DNA of 64,000 bases from Nonomuraea dietziae (GTDB lineage Bacteria; Actinomycetota; Actinomycetes; Streptosporangiales; Streptosporangiaceae): positions 7,254,001 through 7,318,000 of the forward strand of contig NZ_JACIBV010000001.1 in the NCBI RefSeq assembly GCF_014195505.1. Reading direction: 5' to 3'. The translations under genes and the position numbers were made by a program. Every line of letters begins with the position of its first letter. Position 1 is the stretch's first letter. The notes below the pieces were generated by a model. That model was not told where the DNA came from and did not search any database. It worked only from the letters and a program-made list of their open reading frames with translations. Positions 40,900 to 49,319 of the stretch are shown piece by piece.

Positions 40900-42120
40900 T
40901 CAGTCCTGCGGCCCCTGGTGGCGCAGCTCGGCCAGCCTGAGCCGCTTGGCGAGGCTGAAGCGCAACTCGTCGGCCATCGCCTGCGGCAGGTCGCGGGAGT
41001 CGGCCTCGACGCGCTGGAGCACCTCGGGACGATCACCCAGATGGCGTGTCCATGCCCGCAGGACCTGCGGCATCGCGCTGACGGCCGCGTCGCTGAGTAT
41101 GGCCTCCCTCGGCAGCCACGAGGTGAGGAACTGCGTGACTCTGGCCGGACTCCACCACGAAGGACGATCGCCGACGAACTCCACAAGTGTGGCGAACGCC
41201 TCATTCGCGCCGGGCAGGTCGGGCAGACCGGCGAAGCTCGTCACGGTGTCGTCGGGGGCGTGCCGGAGAGGGTGCTCGACGGCCCTGGCTCTGGCAAGCA
41301 CGATCGCGCGGGCCGCCGGCAGCGTGTCGGCGACGGGGGCGCCCATGACGGCGTCGGTGAGGTCGAAGGCGTCGAGGATGCGCCCGGCCACCAGTGCGGG
41401 GTCGGCGGGACGGACGTCGAGGTCGTCGAGGAACTTGGGCTCCTCGATCACGGCGTCGACCGTGAAGCCGCCGTGGGCCTGGTCGATGGCCACGACGGCC
41501 AGGTGGGGCTCCTTGCCGTTGGGGTAGACGAAGGAGAGGATCGCCAGGGCCTGCTCGCCATGGAGGTCGGCCATGCCGTACCAGGCCCCCTCCACCCGAG
41601 CCCGCCCCATCAACCCCATCCACGCCTCCCCGCCTGCACCCTGGGCGTCGACACGACCTCCGGTTCCTGTGGAATCTTCGGGTCCGATGGGACCTTCGGT
41701 TCCTGCGGTGCCCCCGGCTCGCGTAGAACCTCCGGTTGCCGCGTGATCCTCGGCTCCTGTGGGCTGCTCGGCTCCTACGGAACCCTCGGCTTTCGTGGGA
41801 GTTCCGGCTCCCGTCGTTTCCCCGGTCTCGGGACGGCCCTCGGGCTTCTCCGCAGGATGTTCGGTGGTGTCGGCCTCGTCCTGGGGTTCGGGGGCCGAGG
41901 GGGACAGGGCGGCGAGTGCGGTCAGCAGGAGGCGCGCCTCGCGGGTGCGGTCCTTGGTCGCGCGGATAACGAGCGGCTCGGCCGTCCCCTCTGGTCCTGA
42001 GGCGGCGGCCAGCCTGCTCGCCCAGAGCTCGGCCCGCAACGGTGATCGCCACCTGAGCAGGTCACGTGCCTGGCGTACGGCTTCGCGGTAGAGGTCGCTG
42101 GTGTTGTCCTTGGCACCCAC
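40900..42120 (-). CDS. Conserved hypothetical protein with hexapeptide repeats
   Basis: About 406 residues, family not recognised. Two globular parts flank a low-complexity segment: the N-terminal 70 residues (NTSDLYREAVRQARDLLRWR...) and the C-terminal 240 (MADLHGEQALAILSFVYPNG to the end) are separated by roughly 120 residues rich in Gly, Thr, Ala, Glu, containing nine 18-bp repeats (41661-41822). I prefer the GTG at 42120 over 42198 because the first 26 residues upstream are unlike the rest. No signal peptide or transmembrane segment is seen. Its last bases lie 60 bases beyond the small membrane-peptide gene start. Confidence 0.65.
   Translation of the reverse strand: MGAKDNTSDLYREAVRQARDLLRWRSPLRAELWASRLAAASGPEGTAEPLVIRATKDRTREARLLLTALAALSPSAPEPQDEADTTEHPAEKPEGRPETGETTGAGTPTKAEGSVGAEQPTGAEDHAATGGSTRAGGTAGTEGPIGPEDSTGTGGRVDAQGAGGEAWMGLMGRARVEGAWYGMADLHGEQALAILSFVYPNGKEPHLAVVAIDQAHGGFTVDAVIEEPKFLDDLDVRPADPALVAGRILDAFDLTDAVMGAPVADTLPAARAIVLARARAVEHPLRHAPDDTVTSFAGLPDLPGANEAFATLVEFVGDRPSWWSPARVTQFLTSWLPREAILSDAAVSAMPQVLRAWTRHLGDRPEVLQRVEADSRDLPQAMADELRFSLAKRLRLAELRHQGPQD
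41661..41822. repeat. Nine 18-bp tandem repeats inside a coding sequence
   Basis: Degenerate copies of an 18-bp unit beginning CGGTTCCTGTGGAATCTT run head to tail. Most copies begin CGG and read as a hexapeptide in the minus-strand protein (such as GTPTKA, EGSVGA, EQPTGA). The unit length is a multiple of three, so copy number can change without shifting the frame. Confidence 0.8.
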
Positions 42121-42257
42121 CCCATGACCGTACCCAGTAGACGGGCCGTCAGCGGCCCCCGTCCGCTCGCCGCTGAACACACCCTCGGCCAGGCCCACCC
42201 CTCAGCGGGCTGGTGAAGGTCCGGTCAGGGCTGCGGCGAGCAGGGGCCCTGGAAGGT

Positions 42258-42287
42258 GGGCGCCGCCTGACAGGATCGGCGGCGCCC
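42258..42287. terminator. Terminator hairpin after the tex gene
   Basis: GGGCGCCGCC and GGCGGCGCCC form a 10-bp perfect stem around a 10-base loop, eight bases past the tex stop codon (42296) on the minus strand. Confidence 0.65.
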
Positions 42288-42295
42288 ATCGGTCG

Positions 42296-44896
42296 TCAGT
42301 GGTCGTCGCCCGCCAGGCCGGCCTTGCGCAGAGCCTCCGCCAGCGCGCCCGTCGGGGCGGGGCGGCCCTGGCGGCGCTGTCCGCCGCCCTGGCGGCCGCC
42401 GTCACCCCTGCCGCCACCGTTCCCACGGCCGCCGTCGGACCTGCCGCCGTCAGAGCGACCACCGTCAGAGCGGCCGCCCTCACCGCGTCCGCCGCCGGAG
42501 CGGGTGTCTGCCTGACGGCCGTCGCCGGAGCGCCCGCCGCCCGTACGCCCGTCGCCCGAACGGCCGCCGGTCCGTCCATCCCCGGAGCGGCCACCGCCCG
42601 AACGTCCGTCGCCGGGACGGCCGCCGCCGGAGCGCCCGCCGTCCGCACGGCTCTCGCCGGGACCTCGAGCCCCGCGCTCACCGCCACCGGCGCCTGAGCC
42701 GGTGGCACCGCCGGCGCCTCTGCCCTGGCGGGGACGGCCGTCGCCGCCCTGCGTGGCCTCATCCTCAAGCCGCAGCGTCAGCGAGATGCGCTTGCGGGGG
42801 ATGTCGACCTCGAGGACCTTCACCTTGACGATGTCGCCTGGCTTCACCACGTCGCGCGGGTCCTTGACGAACGTGCGCGACATGGCCGACACGTGCACCA
42901 GCCCGTCCTGGTGGACGCCGACGTCCACGAACGCCCCGAAGGCCGCGACGTTCGTCACCACGCCCTCGAGGATCATGCCCGAGGCCAGGTCGGAGAGCTT
43001 CTCCACGCCCTCCTTGAACGTCGCCGTCTTGAAGGCGGGACGCGGGTCGCGTCCGGGCTTCTCCAGCTCGCCCAGGATGTCGGTCACCGTCGGCAGGCCG
43101 AAGGTGTCGTCGACGAAGTCGGCGGGCCTGAGCGAGCGCAGCGTCGCGGTGTTGCCGATGAGCGACTTGAGATCGGCGCCCACCGAGCTCAGGATGCGCC
43201 GCACCACCGGGTAGGCCTCGGGGTGCACGCTGGAGGCGTCGAGCGGGTCGGCGCCGCCTGGAATGCGCAGGAAGCCCGCGCACTGCTCGAAGGCCTTGGG
43301 CCCGAGCCTCGGCACCTCCTTCAGCGCCGTGCGCGACCTGAAGGGGCCGTTGGCGTCGCGATGCTGGACGATGTTGTCGGCCAGCGTCGCCCCGATGCCC
43401 GACACGCGGGTCAGCAGCGGCGCCGAGGCGGTGTTGACGTCGACGCCGACCGCGTTTACGCAGTCTTCGACCACCGCGTCGAGCGAGCGCGACAGCTTGG
43501 TCTCGGCCAGGTCGTGCTGGTACTGCCCGACGCCGATGGACTTGGGGTCGATCTTGACGAGCTCGGCCAGCGGGTCCTGCAGGCGGCGGGCGATCGAGAC
43601 CGCGCCGCGCAGCGAGACGTCGAGCTCGGGCAGCTCCTGCGAGGCGTAGGCGGAGGCCGAGTAGACCGACGCGCCCGCCTCGGACACCACGATCTTGGTC
43701 ACCCCCGGCATGTGCTTGACAAGCTCGCCTGCGAGCTTGTCGGTCTCGCGGGAGGCGGTGCCGTTGCCGATGGCGATCAGCTCGACGCCGTGCTTCTGGA
43801 CCAGCGCTCCGAGGACGGCCAGCGACTGGTCCCACTGCCGCTTGGGCTCGTGCGGGTAGATGGTCGCGGTGTCGACGACCTTGCCGGTGGCGTCGACGAC
43901 GGCCACCTTGACGCCGGTGCGCAGGCCGGGGTCGAGGCCCATCGTGGTGCGGGTGCCCGCGGGGGCGGCGAGCAGGAGGTCGCGCAGGTTGGCGGCGAAG
44001 ACCCGCACCGCCTCGTCCTCGGCCGCCTGCCACAGCCGCATGCGCAGGTCGAGGCCCAGGTGGACGAGGATGCGCGTGCGCCAGGCCCAGCGGACGGTGT
44101 CGTTCAGCCACTTGTCGGCGGGCCTGCCCTGGTCGGAGATGCCGAAGCGGGAGGCGATGCGCAGCTCGTACTCGGGACCCTCCTCGGGCTCGAGCGCGAC
44201 CGAGAGGATCTCCTCCTTCTCGCCGCGGAACATCGCCAGGATCCGGTGCGAGGGCAGCTTGGTGAACGGCTCGCTGAAGTCGAAGTAGTCGGAGAACTTG
44301 GCGCCCGCCTCCTCCTTGCCCTCGCGCACGGACGAGACCGCCCTGCCGTTCGACCACATGCGCTCGCGCAGCGTGCCGATCAGGTCGGCGTCCTCGGCGA
44401 AGCGCTCGATCAGGATGGCGCGCGCGCCCTCGAGGGCGGCGGCCGCGTCGGCCAGCCCCTCGACGACGTAGGGGCCCGCGGTGGCGATCGGGTCGAGCGT
44501 CGGGTCGGCGAGCAGCGCGTCGGCCAGCGGCTCGAGACCGAGCTCGCGCGCGATCATGGCCTTGGTGCGGCGCTTCGGCTTGTAGGGGAGGTAGATGTCC
44601 TCCAGGCGGGCCTTGGTGTCGGCCGCGACGATCTGCTCCCTGAGCTCGTCGGTCAGCTTGCCCTGCGACGCGATGGACTCGAGGATCGCCGTGCGCCGCT
44701 CCTCGAGCTCACGCAGGTAGCGCAGCCGTTCCTCCAGCGTGCGCAACTGCGCGTCGTCGAGCGCGCCGGTGACCTCCTTGCGGTAGCGCGCGATGAAGGG
44801 CACGGTCGCGCCGCCGTCGAGCAGGTCGACCGCCGCCTGCACCTGCCCGTCGCGTACGCCCAGCTCTTCCGCGATCCGCTGGTGAATAGAGAGCAC
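42296..44896 (-). CDS. tex: Tex family transcription accessory/RNA-binding protein with Gly-Arg tail
   Basis: About 866 residues. The start SIHQRIAEELGVRDGQVQAAVDLLDGG, the YqgF-like part TTMGLDPGLRTGVKVAVVDATGKVV, the helix-hairpin-helix stretch LLTRVSGIGATLADNIVQHR and the S1 RNA-binding domain (GMILEGVVTNVAAFGAFVDVGVHQDGLVHVS) are the full Tex layout. Tex binds nucleic acid and supports transcription under stress. Unusually, after the S1 domain comes a tail of about 130 residues, rich in Gly, Arg, Ser and Asp in RSGDGR/GGRS-type repeats, before the conserved ALAEALRKAGLAG end. I chose the GTG at 44896, which has AAAGGCG before it, over 44926. Confidence 0.92.
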   Translation of the reverse strand: MLSIHQRIAEELGVRDGQVQAAVDLLDGGATVPFIARYRKEVTGALDDAQLRTLEERLRYLRELEERRTAILESIASQGKLTDELREQIVAADTKARLEDIYLPYKPKRRTKAMIARELGLEPLADALLADPTLDPIATAGPYVVEGLADAAAALEGARAILIERFAEDADLIGTLRERMWSNGRAVSSVREGKEEAGAKFSDYFDFSEPFTKLPSHRILAMFRGEKEEILSVALEPEEGPEYELRIASRFGISDQGRPADKWLNDTVRWAWRTRILVHLGLDLRMRLWQAAEDEAVRVFAANLRDLLLAAPAGTRTTMGLDPGLRTGVKVAVVDATGKVVDTATIYPHEPKRQWDQSLAVLGALVQKHGVELIAIGNGTASRETDKLAGELVKHMPGVTKIVVSEAGASVYSASAYASQELPELDVSLRGAVSIARRLQDPLAELVKIDPKSIGVGQYQHDLAETKLSRSLDAVVEDCVNAVGVDVNTASAPLLTRVSGIGATLADNIVQHRDANGPFRSRTALKEVPRLGPKAFEQCAGFLRIPGGADPLDASSVHPEAYPVVRRILSSVGADLKSLIGNTATLRSLRPADFVDDTFGLPTVTDILGELEKPGRDPRPAFKTATFKEGVEKLSDLASGMILEGVVTNVAAFGAFVDVGVHQDGLVHVSAMSRTFVKDPRDVVKPGDIVKVKVLEVDIPRKRISLTLRLEDEATQGGDGRPRQGRGAGGATGSGAGGGERGARGPGESRADGGRSGGGRPGDGRSGGGRSGDGRTGGRSGDGRTGGGRSGDGRQADTRSGGGRGEGGRSDGGRSDGGRSDGGRGNGGGRGDGGRQGGGQRRQGRPAPTGALAEALRKAGLAGDDH

Positions 44897-45257
44897 TGAT
44901 TCGCCTTTCGATGGTCCGCCGCTCAATTCTGCCGGACCGGGGGATGATGTTCTTCCTGTCTGCCGGGTGGTCGCTGTGTCTCCTCCTGTACGGCAAGCCC
45001 GTCCGGCGCCTCCGCCGGCCGCGTGGTGCCGTCCGCCGAGGGCGCGCGCCCAGCAGAACTTCGGTTCCCGCCGTCACGGCGAGCCTGAACCCGAAACCCT
45101 AAACCCAGGCACCGACGTTTTCGCCCCGGCCCCACGGGGCGGCCGAGGAAAGGCCAGGCCGAGGTCGGCCGGGGGGAGCCTCGCGGGGCCGGCTGGAGGT
45201 GAGGGCCGGGACAAGGTCGGCTGGGGGGAGCGGTCGGGCGGGGTCGGGCGTGGGGGC
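44897..45257. other. Non-coding gap, partly G-rich
   Basis: No credible gene was found. The first half precedes the tex gene and carries its promoter region. From about 45110 to 45257 the plus strand is strongly G-rich (repeated GGGG and GGGGGG runs, such as CCGGGGGGAGCC and TGGGGGGAGC) and could form G-quadruplex structures. Confidence 0.5.
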
Positions 45258-45288
45258 GTGCCGCCGCCGGGGTGCGCGGCGGCGGCAC
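45258..45288. terminator. Strong terminator hairpin
   Basis: GTGCCGCCGCC and GGCGGCGGCAC form an 11-bp perfect stem around a 9-base loop. It begins three bases past the stop of the small cysteine-rich protein gene (45292-45537) and marks its end on the minus strand. Confidence 0.7.
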
Positions 45289-45291
45289 GGG

Positions 45292-45537
45292 TCAGCGGGC
45301 GACGGCGGCCCCGGCCGGCGCCTGACACTCAGGGCCCGGACAGGCGGGGCCCGAGCAGGCCGGGCAGGCGGGGTCCGACCAGGGCGCCGGCACCAGGTGG
45401 CCGCGGTCGCGCCAGGTCACCGCGCTCCGGCCGCACCCGTTGTCGACGTGCCATGCCTCATAGGTGTGCTTCCACTCCGCATGGCACAGGGCGCAGCGGT
45501 GCGTCCACGTCTCCAGGACGACGCAGGAATCCTTCAT
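45292..45537 (-). CDS. Small cysteine-rich (zinc-ribbon-like) protein
   Basis: An 81-residue protein starting MKDSCVVLETWTHRCALCHAEW. It has CALC near residues 15-18 and CPACSGPACPGPEC in the tail, spaced as in zinc ribbons, plus a conserved-looking WHVDNGCGRSAVTW and HLVPAPWSDP. The tail is Cys/Pro-rich. Proteins of this type are frequent but uncharacterised in actinomycetes. A gap of only 44 bases follows the membrane protein gene upstream, so the two are probably one operon. Confidence 0.65.
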   Translation of the reverse strand: MKDSCVVLETWTHRCALCHAEWKHTYEAWHVDNGCGRSAVTWRDRGHLVPAPWSDPACPACSGPACPGPECQAPAGAAVAR

Positions 45538-45581
45538 GGTCTTGCTCCGATCATGTGGTGGTACGGCGGGCACGGGCCCTG

Positions 45582-45887
45582 TCACGTACGCCACACGCAC
45601 AGCAGCGTCCTGAGCGCCGTCTTCCGCACGCACGCGGGCGCGGCAGGCGTGGCCACCACGGGATCGTGCCGTCCGAGGAGGGAAGGCGGAGAAGGACGCC
45701 GGACGGGAAGCGCGGTTCTCCGTGAGGTGTCGTCGGAGACGGGGAGCCGTTCGACGGCGACGTTCTCGCCCTCGGCGGCGAACGCCTCGGCGTACGCGGG
45801 GCCGAGCCCTCCGACCTGAACGGTCCAAGCGAGGGCTGCCACCACCACCCACAGCCATGCCCGACCGCCGGGGGACAGTCGGGGCAT
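45582..45887 (-). CDS. Small secreted or membrane-anchored protein
   Basis: About 101 residues, starting MPRLSPGGRAWLWVV. A hydrophobic N-terminal segment (residues about 8-30, ending near AYAEAF) may be a signal peptide or an anchor. The rest is Pro/Arg-rich and of low complexity, with two cysteines near the end. An ATG at 45911 is possible but the longer form lacks support. No family recognised; it precedes the cysteine-rich protein gene in the same direction. Confidence 0.5.
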   Translation of the reverse strand: MPRLSPGGRAWLWVVVAALAWTVQVGGLGPAYAEAFAAEGENVAVERLPVSDDTSRRTALPVRRPSPPSLLGRHDPVVATPAAPACVRKTALRTLLCVWRT

Positions 45888-45900
45888 CGCGATACTCACG

Positions 45901-45944
45901 CTGTGTAACATGTCCGCGCCAAAGCGCGGAGAATCGTCACACAG
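45901..45944. terminator. Nested inverted repeat between AraC and membrane protein genes
   Basis: CTGTGT (45901-45906) and ACACAG (45939-45944) flank a tight hairpin TCCGCGC-CAAA-GCGCGGA (45913-45930). It lies just past the stop of the AraC gene (45972) and next to the 5' end of the following gene, so it can be a terminator of the former or an operator of the latter. AT content is high around it. Confidence 0.5.
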
Positions 45945-45971
45945 TGTAATATTCGTTCGACGTCAGGGGCG

Positions 45972-46901
45972 CTACACGGAGGTCAGGCGATACTCCTGGG
46001 GGCTCACTCCCCGCTCCCGTTTGAACGCCGTGCTCAGCGCGAACGCGCTGCCGTACCCCACTCTCCTGGCCACCGACCCCACGGTCGCGTCGGGCTCGCG
46101 CAGGAGGTCGGCGGCCATGGCCAGCCGCCACCCCGTGAGGTACGTCATCGGCGGCTCGCCCACCAGCTCGGTGAAGCGCCGCGCCAGCGCGGCGCGGGAC
46201 ACCCCGACGCGCTCGGCCAGCGTCGCCACGGTCCACGGGCTGGCCGGCTCGTTGTGCAGCACCCGCAGGGCGCGGCCCACGACCGGGTCGCTGTGCGCCT
46301 GGTACCAGGCGGGCGCGCCCGCCTCGGGACGGGAGAACCAGGCCCGCAGCGTGGCGATCAGCAACAGGTCGAGCAGCCGGTCGAGGAAGACCTCCTGTCC
46401 CGGCTGATCCTTGGCGATCTCGTCGCCGAGCAGCGTGAGCAGGGGGGAGTCGAGCGAGGGCACGACGAGGGAGGCGGGCAGAGCGAGCAGCAGACGCTGA
46501 CTGATCTCGCCGCGCATCTGGTAGGTGCCGCTGAGCATGGCGGTGGGGCCGTCCAGGCTCTCGCCCCAGGTGCGGACGCCCAGGTCCATGGAGGCGCACA
46601 GCTCCACCCCGTCGACCGTGGTGCTGCGCTCTCCTGGGTGGATGAGGATGGTGGGCTCGGTGCCCGGGGCGTCGGCCACGTTGTACGCCTCGGGCCCCCG
46701 CATGATCGCGACGTCGCCCGGACGCAGGCGCAGGGGGTCGCCGCGGTCGGGCAGGACCCACGCCTCGCCGCGCAGCATCGAGACCAGCGTGAGCGGCGCG
46801 CGGTCGAGGATGCGGACCGACCACGGCGGTGTCATGATCGAGCGGAGCAGGAAGGCGCCGCGGGCGCGCGGGCCGTCGAGAAGTCCGGCGAGAGCGTCCA
46901 T
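45972..46901 (-). CDS. AraC family transcriptional regulator
   Basis: About 309 residues. Residues 1-190 form a cupin-type ligand domain (WVLPDRGDPLRLRPGDVAIMRG...), and the last 100 are the two helix-turn-helix motifs of AraC: TVATLAERVGVSRAALARRF and GSVARRVGYGSAFALSTAFKRERGVSP. The ATG at 46901 (MDALAGLLDG) was chosen; longer forms extend to 46973 with no ribosome-binding site. It diverges from a DUF1772 protein gene, which by analogy is its target. The ligand is unknown. Confidence 0.88.
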   Translation of the reverse strand: MDALAGLLDGPRARGAFLLRSIMTPPWSVRILDRAPLTLVSMLRGEAWVLPDRGDPLRLRPGDVAIMRGPEAYNVADAPGTEPTILIHPGERSTTVDGVELCASMDLGVRTWGESLDGPTAMLSGTYQMRGEISQRLLLALPASLVVPSLDSPLLTLLGDEIAKDQPGQEVFLDRLLDLLLIATLRAWFSRPEAGAPAWYQAHSDPVVGRALRVLHNEPASPWTVATLAERVGVSRAALARRFTELVGEPPMTYLTGWRLAMAADLLREPDATVGSVARRVGYGSAFALSTAFKRERGVSPQEYRLTSV

Positions 46902-47122
46902 GAGCCGAAGCCTAGACGCTCGATGATGGGGCTGAGCGTGTGAGCCATGGCCCGTCTCGGTCGCCGCCGCCAAGCTGAGGACATGACAGATCTGGTCCTG
47001 GGCGGTGCCCGCACGACCGGGCGACTGCCGGTCGGTGCCGGCTCGCGGAACGGCACGCCCCCCTTCGACCGGAGCGACGAGTGCGCCGCGCGTGCGGCGG
47101 CGAGTGGAATGTGGAGTAGATC

Positions 47123-47590
47123 ATGATGACGATGGCCTCGGCCGTGCTCAGTGTGCTGCTGCTGGGCGCGATGGCCGGACTGTTCTTCGCGTTCTCGACC
47201 TCGGTGATCCCCGGGCTCGACGCGATCGAGCCCGAGCGGGCCGTCGCGGCGATGAGGAGCGCCAACAGGAAGATCCTCAACCCGCTGTTCCTGCCGGTGT
47301 TCCTCGCGGCCAACGTCGCGCCGCTCGTGACGGGCGTCCTGCTCCTGACGCAGGGCCGCCCGTCGGCGGGCATCGCGTTCCTGGCCGCCGGAGGCGTCTA
47401 CGTCGTGGGCGCCTTCGTGGTCACCATGGCGATCAACGTGCCGATGAACAACGCGCTCGAGGCGGGGACGGGCCCGGCCGAGCGGCTGTGGGCGGACTAC
47501 TCGCCCGGCTGGCAGCGGTGGAACGTGATCAGAGGGCTGGCGAGCCTTCTCGCGCTGGGCGTCGCGGCGGCGGGCCTGCTGTTGTGGTGA
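47123..47590 (+). CDS. DUF1772 family membrane protein
   Basis: A 155-residue protein with four hydrophobic segments. The start ASAVLSVLLLGAMAGLFFAFSTSVIPGLDAI, the stretch SANRKILNPLFLPVFL and the C-terminal WADYSPGWQRWNVIRGLASLLAL are typical of DUF1772, related to anthrone oxygenase-like proteins. Its divergent AraC neighbour (start 46901) commonly accompanies this family, so ligand-dependent control is likely. Whether it is a true oxygenase is unproven. The next gene's 5' region has a hairpin that may terminate this gene. Confidence 0.82.
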   Translation: MMTMASAVLSVLLLGAMAGLFFAFSTSVIPGLDAIEPERAVAAMRSANRKILNPLFLPVFLAANVAPLVTGVLLLTQGRPSAGIAFLAAGGVYVVGAFVVTMAINVPMNNALEAGTGPAERLWADYSPGWQRWNVIRGLASLLALGVAAAGLLLW

Positions 47591-47635
47591 TACTCGCGAA
47601 GGGGGAGGCGTAAGTAGATACGATCTTGCGCGTCG

Positions 47636-47665
47636 GGTGAAACCGGGCGAAAGGCCCGGATCACC
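47636..47665. promoter_or_regulatory. Two-step hairpin upstream of the ABC operon
   Basis: GGTGA (47636-47640) pairs with TCACC (47661-47665), enclosing CCGGGC-GAAAG-GCCCGG (47643-47659). It may end the DUF1772 transcript or be a structured leader of the binding-protein gene, whose ATG is 23 bases further on. The GAAA-type loop is stabilising. Confidence 0.4.
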
Positions 47666-47687
47666 GCCTACGAAAGGAACTCCCCCC

Positions 47688-49319
47688 ATGCGCTGGCACA
47701 AGCGTCTGCTCACCGCAGGGGTCGTCGGCGCCGTGGCCATGACCGCTTCCGCGTGCGCGGGCGGCCAGGTCCGTGGCGCCAGCCAGCCCCCTTCGGCCCC
47801 CGCCACCCAGCCTGGCGCGAGCGCGAGCACGAGCGCGGCCCCCGCCGCCGTCAACGACAAGGCCTTCGTCTACGCGCCCAACCTCGACGTGGTCACCGAC
47901 TGGGACCCCGCGACCTCGTACTCCAACGAGAACATCGCGATGCAGAACATCTACGAGTCGCTGACCCGCTACAACGCCGCGAGCCAGAAGCCCGAGCCGC
48001 GCCTGGCCACCGAGTGGAGCTCGGCCGACGGCGGCAAGGAGTGGACGTTCAAGCTGCGCGAGGGCGTGAAGTTCCACTCGGGCAACCCGGTCACCGCCGA
48101 GGCCGCCAAGAAGGCCATCGAGCGGACCATGAAGCTGAAGAGCGGCGCCGCCTACATCTGGGACGCGGTCAAGAAGATCGAGGCGCCCGACGGCGGCACG
48201 CTGAAGTTCACGCTGAAGTACGCCACCCCGCTCGACCTGGTGGCCTCCTCCGGCTACGCCTCCTACATCTACGACACCAGCGTGGTCGAGAAGGTGAAGG
48301 ACGGCACGACCGACGCGGGCTCCGGCCCCTACACGATCGACACCTGGGCCAAGGGCAAGGAGACCGAGCTCACGCTCAAGGCGTTCGACGACTACTGGGG
48401 CGGCTGGAAGCCGGGGCAGTACAAGAAGGTGGCCTTCCGTGTGACGCCCGAGCTGACCACGGCGTGGCAGCTGCTGAAGAACGGCGAGGTCAACTTCGTC
48501 CAGCGGCTCAACCCGCAGCTGTTCGCGCAGGCGGGCTCCACCCCGGGGGTCCAGGCGACGCGGACGCCCTCCTTCCAGAACCTGATGCTGCTGTTCAACA
48601 CCGAGAGCGGCCCGCTCAAGGACGTGAAGGTCCGGCAGGCGCTGCAGAAGGTCCTCGACTACGACGGCCTGGCCGCCGCTCTGGAGGGCGCGGGCGTGAA
48701 GGGCTCGGGCCTGGTGCCGCAGGGCCTGCTCGGCTTCACTCCCGGCCTGGAGCCGAAGCAGGACCTGAAGGAGGCGGCGGAGCTGCTGGCCGCCGCGGAC
48801 TACGGGCCCGACCTCAACGAGCTGAAGCTCAGCCTCACCTACGCCCAGGGCGACGCCGACCAGCAGCTCATGGTCACGCTGCTGAGCTCGCAGCTGAAGA
48901 AGCTGAACGTCACCCTGCAGGCCAAGCCGATGCAGTGGAACGCGCAGTGGGACCTCGGCAAGAAGAAGGGCCAGGACATCTTCGTCATGTACTGGTTCCC
49001 CGACTACGCCGACCCCTACTCGTGGTTCGTCAACGTCTTCCGCAGCGCCGACCCCGTCTCCTTCAACCTCTCCTACCTGAAGGACGAGGCGATCGACAAG
49101 GCGATCGACGCGCTGCCCCAGCTGACGGCCACCGACAGGGCCGCGGCCGAGCAGTCCTACGCCGACCTGCAGAAGAAGATCATCGAGGAGAAGGCCGCCG
49201 TGGCGGTGCCGTACGTGCAGACCTACCAGCGCGCGCTGACGGCGGGCGTGCAGGGGTACGTCGACAACCCCGCCTACCCGAACGTCGTCTCCTTCTACGA
49301 TCTGACGCTCGCCGGGTGA
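47688..49319 (+). CDS. Oligopeptide-type ABC substrate-binding lipoprotein (SBP family 5)
   Basis: A 543-residue lipoprotein. A signal peptide ends in the lipobox ASAC (cysteine near residue 24), followed by a Pro/Ala/Ser-rich linker. The mature domain begins KAFVYAPNLDVVTDWDP, a typical family 5 start, with NENIAMQNIYESLTRY and the late DIFVMYWFPDYADPYSWF segment close to the peptide-binding site. The gene starts an operon with two permeases and two ATPases, overlapping the first permease by GTGA. Peptides, opines or metal chelates are possible cargo. A paralogue lies at 55.3 kb. Confidence 0.92.
   Translation: MRWHKRLLTAGVVGAVAMTASACAGGQVRGASQPPSAPATQPGASASTSAAPAAVNDKAFVYAPNLDVVTDWDPATSYSNENIAMQNIYESLTRYNAASQKPEPRLATEWSSADGGKEWTFKLREGVKFHSGNPVTAEAAKKAIERTMKLKSGAAYIWDAVKKIEAPDGGTLKFTLKYATPLDLVASSGYASYIYDTSVVEKVKDGTTDAGSGPYTIDTWAKGKETELTLKAFDDYWGGWKPGQYKKVAFRVTPELTTAWQLLKNGEVNFVQRLNPQLFAQAGSTPGVQATRTPSFQNLMLLFNTESGPLKDVKVRQALQKVLDYDGLAAALEGAGVKGSGLVPQGLLGFTPGLEPKQDLKEAAELLAAADYGPDLNELKLSLTYAQGDADQQLMVTLLSSQLKKLNVTLQAKPMQWNAQWDLGKKKGQDIFVMYWFPDYADPYSWFVNVFRSADPVSFNLSYLKDEAIDKAIDALPQLTATDRAAAEQSYADLQKKIIEEKAAVAVPYVQTYQRALTAGVQGYVDNPAYPNVVSFYDLTLAG

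Noticed and set aside
45000..45110. tRNA gene in the gap after tex
   Set aside because: Short pairing stretches appear by chance, but no T-arm GTTC-RA motif or cloverleaf could be built.
44967..45725. 252-codon plus-strand frame after tex
   Set aside because: Low-complexity Arg/Gly/Pro composition, no start signal, and it runs antisense to the small cysteine-rich gene.
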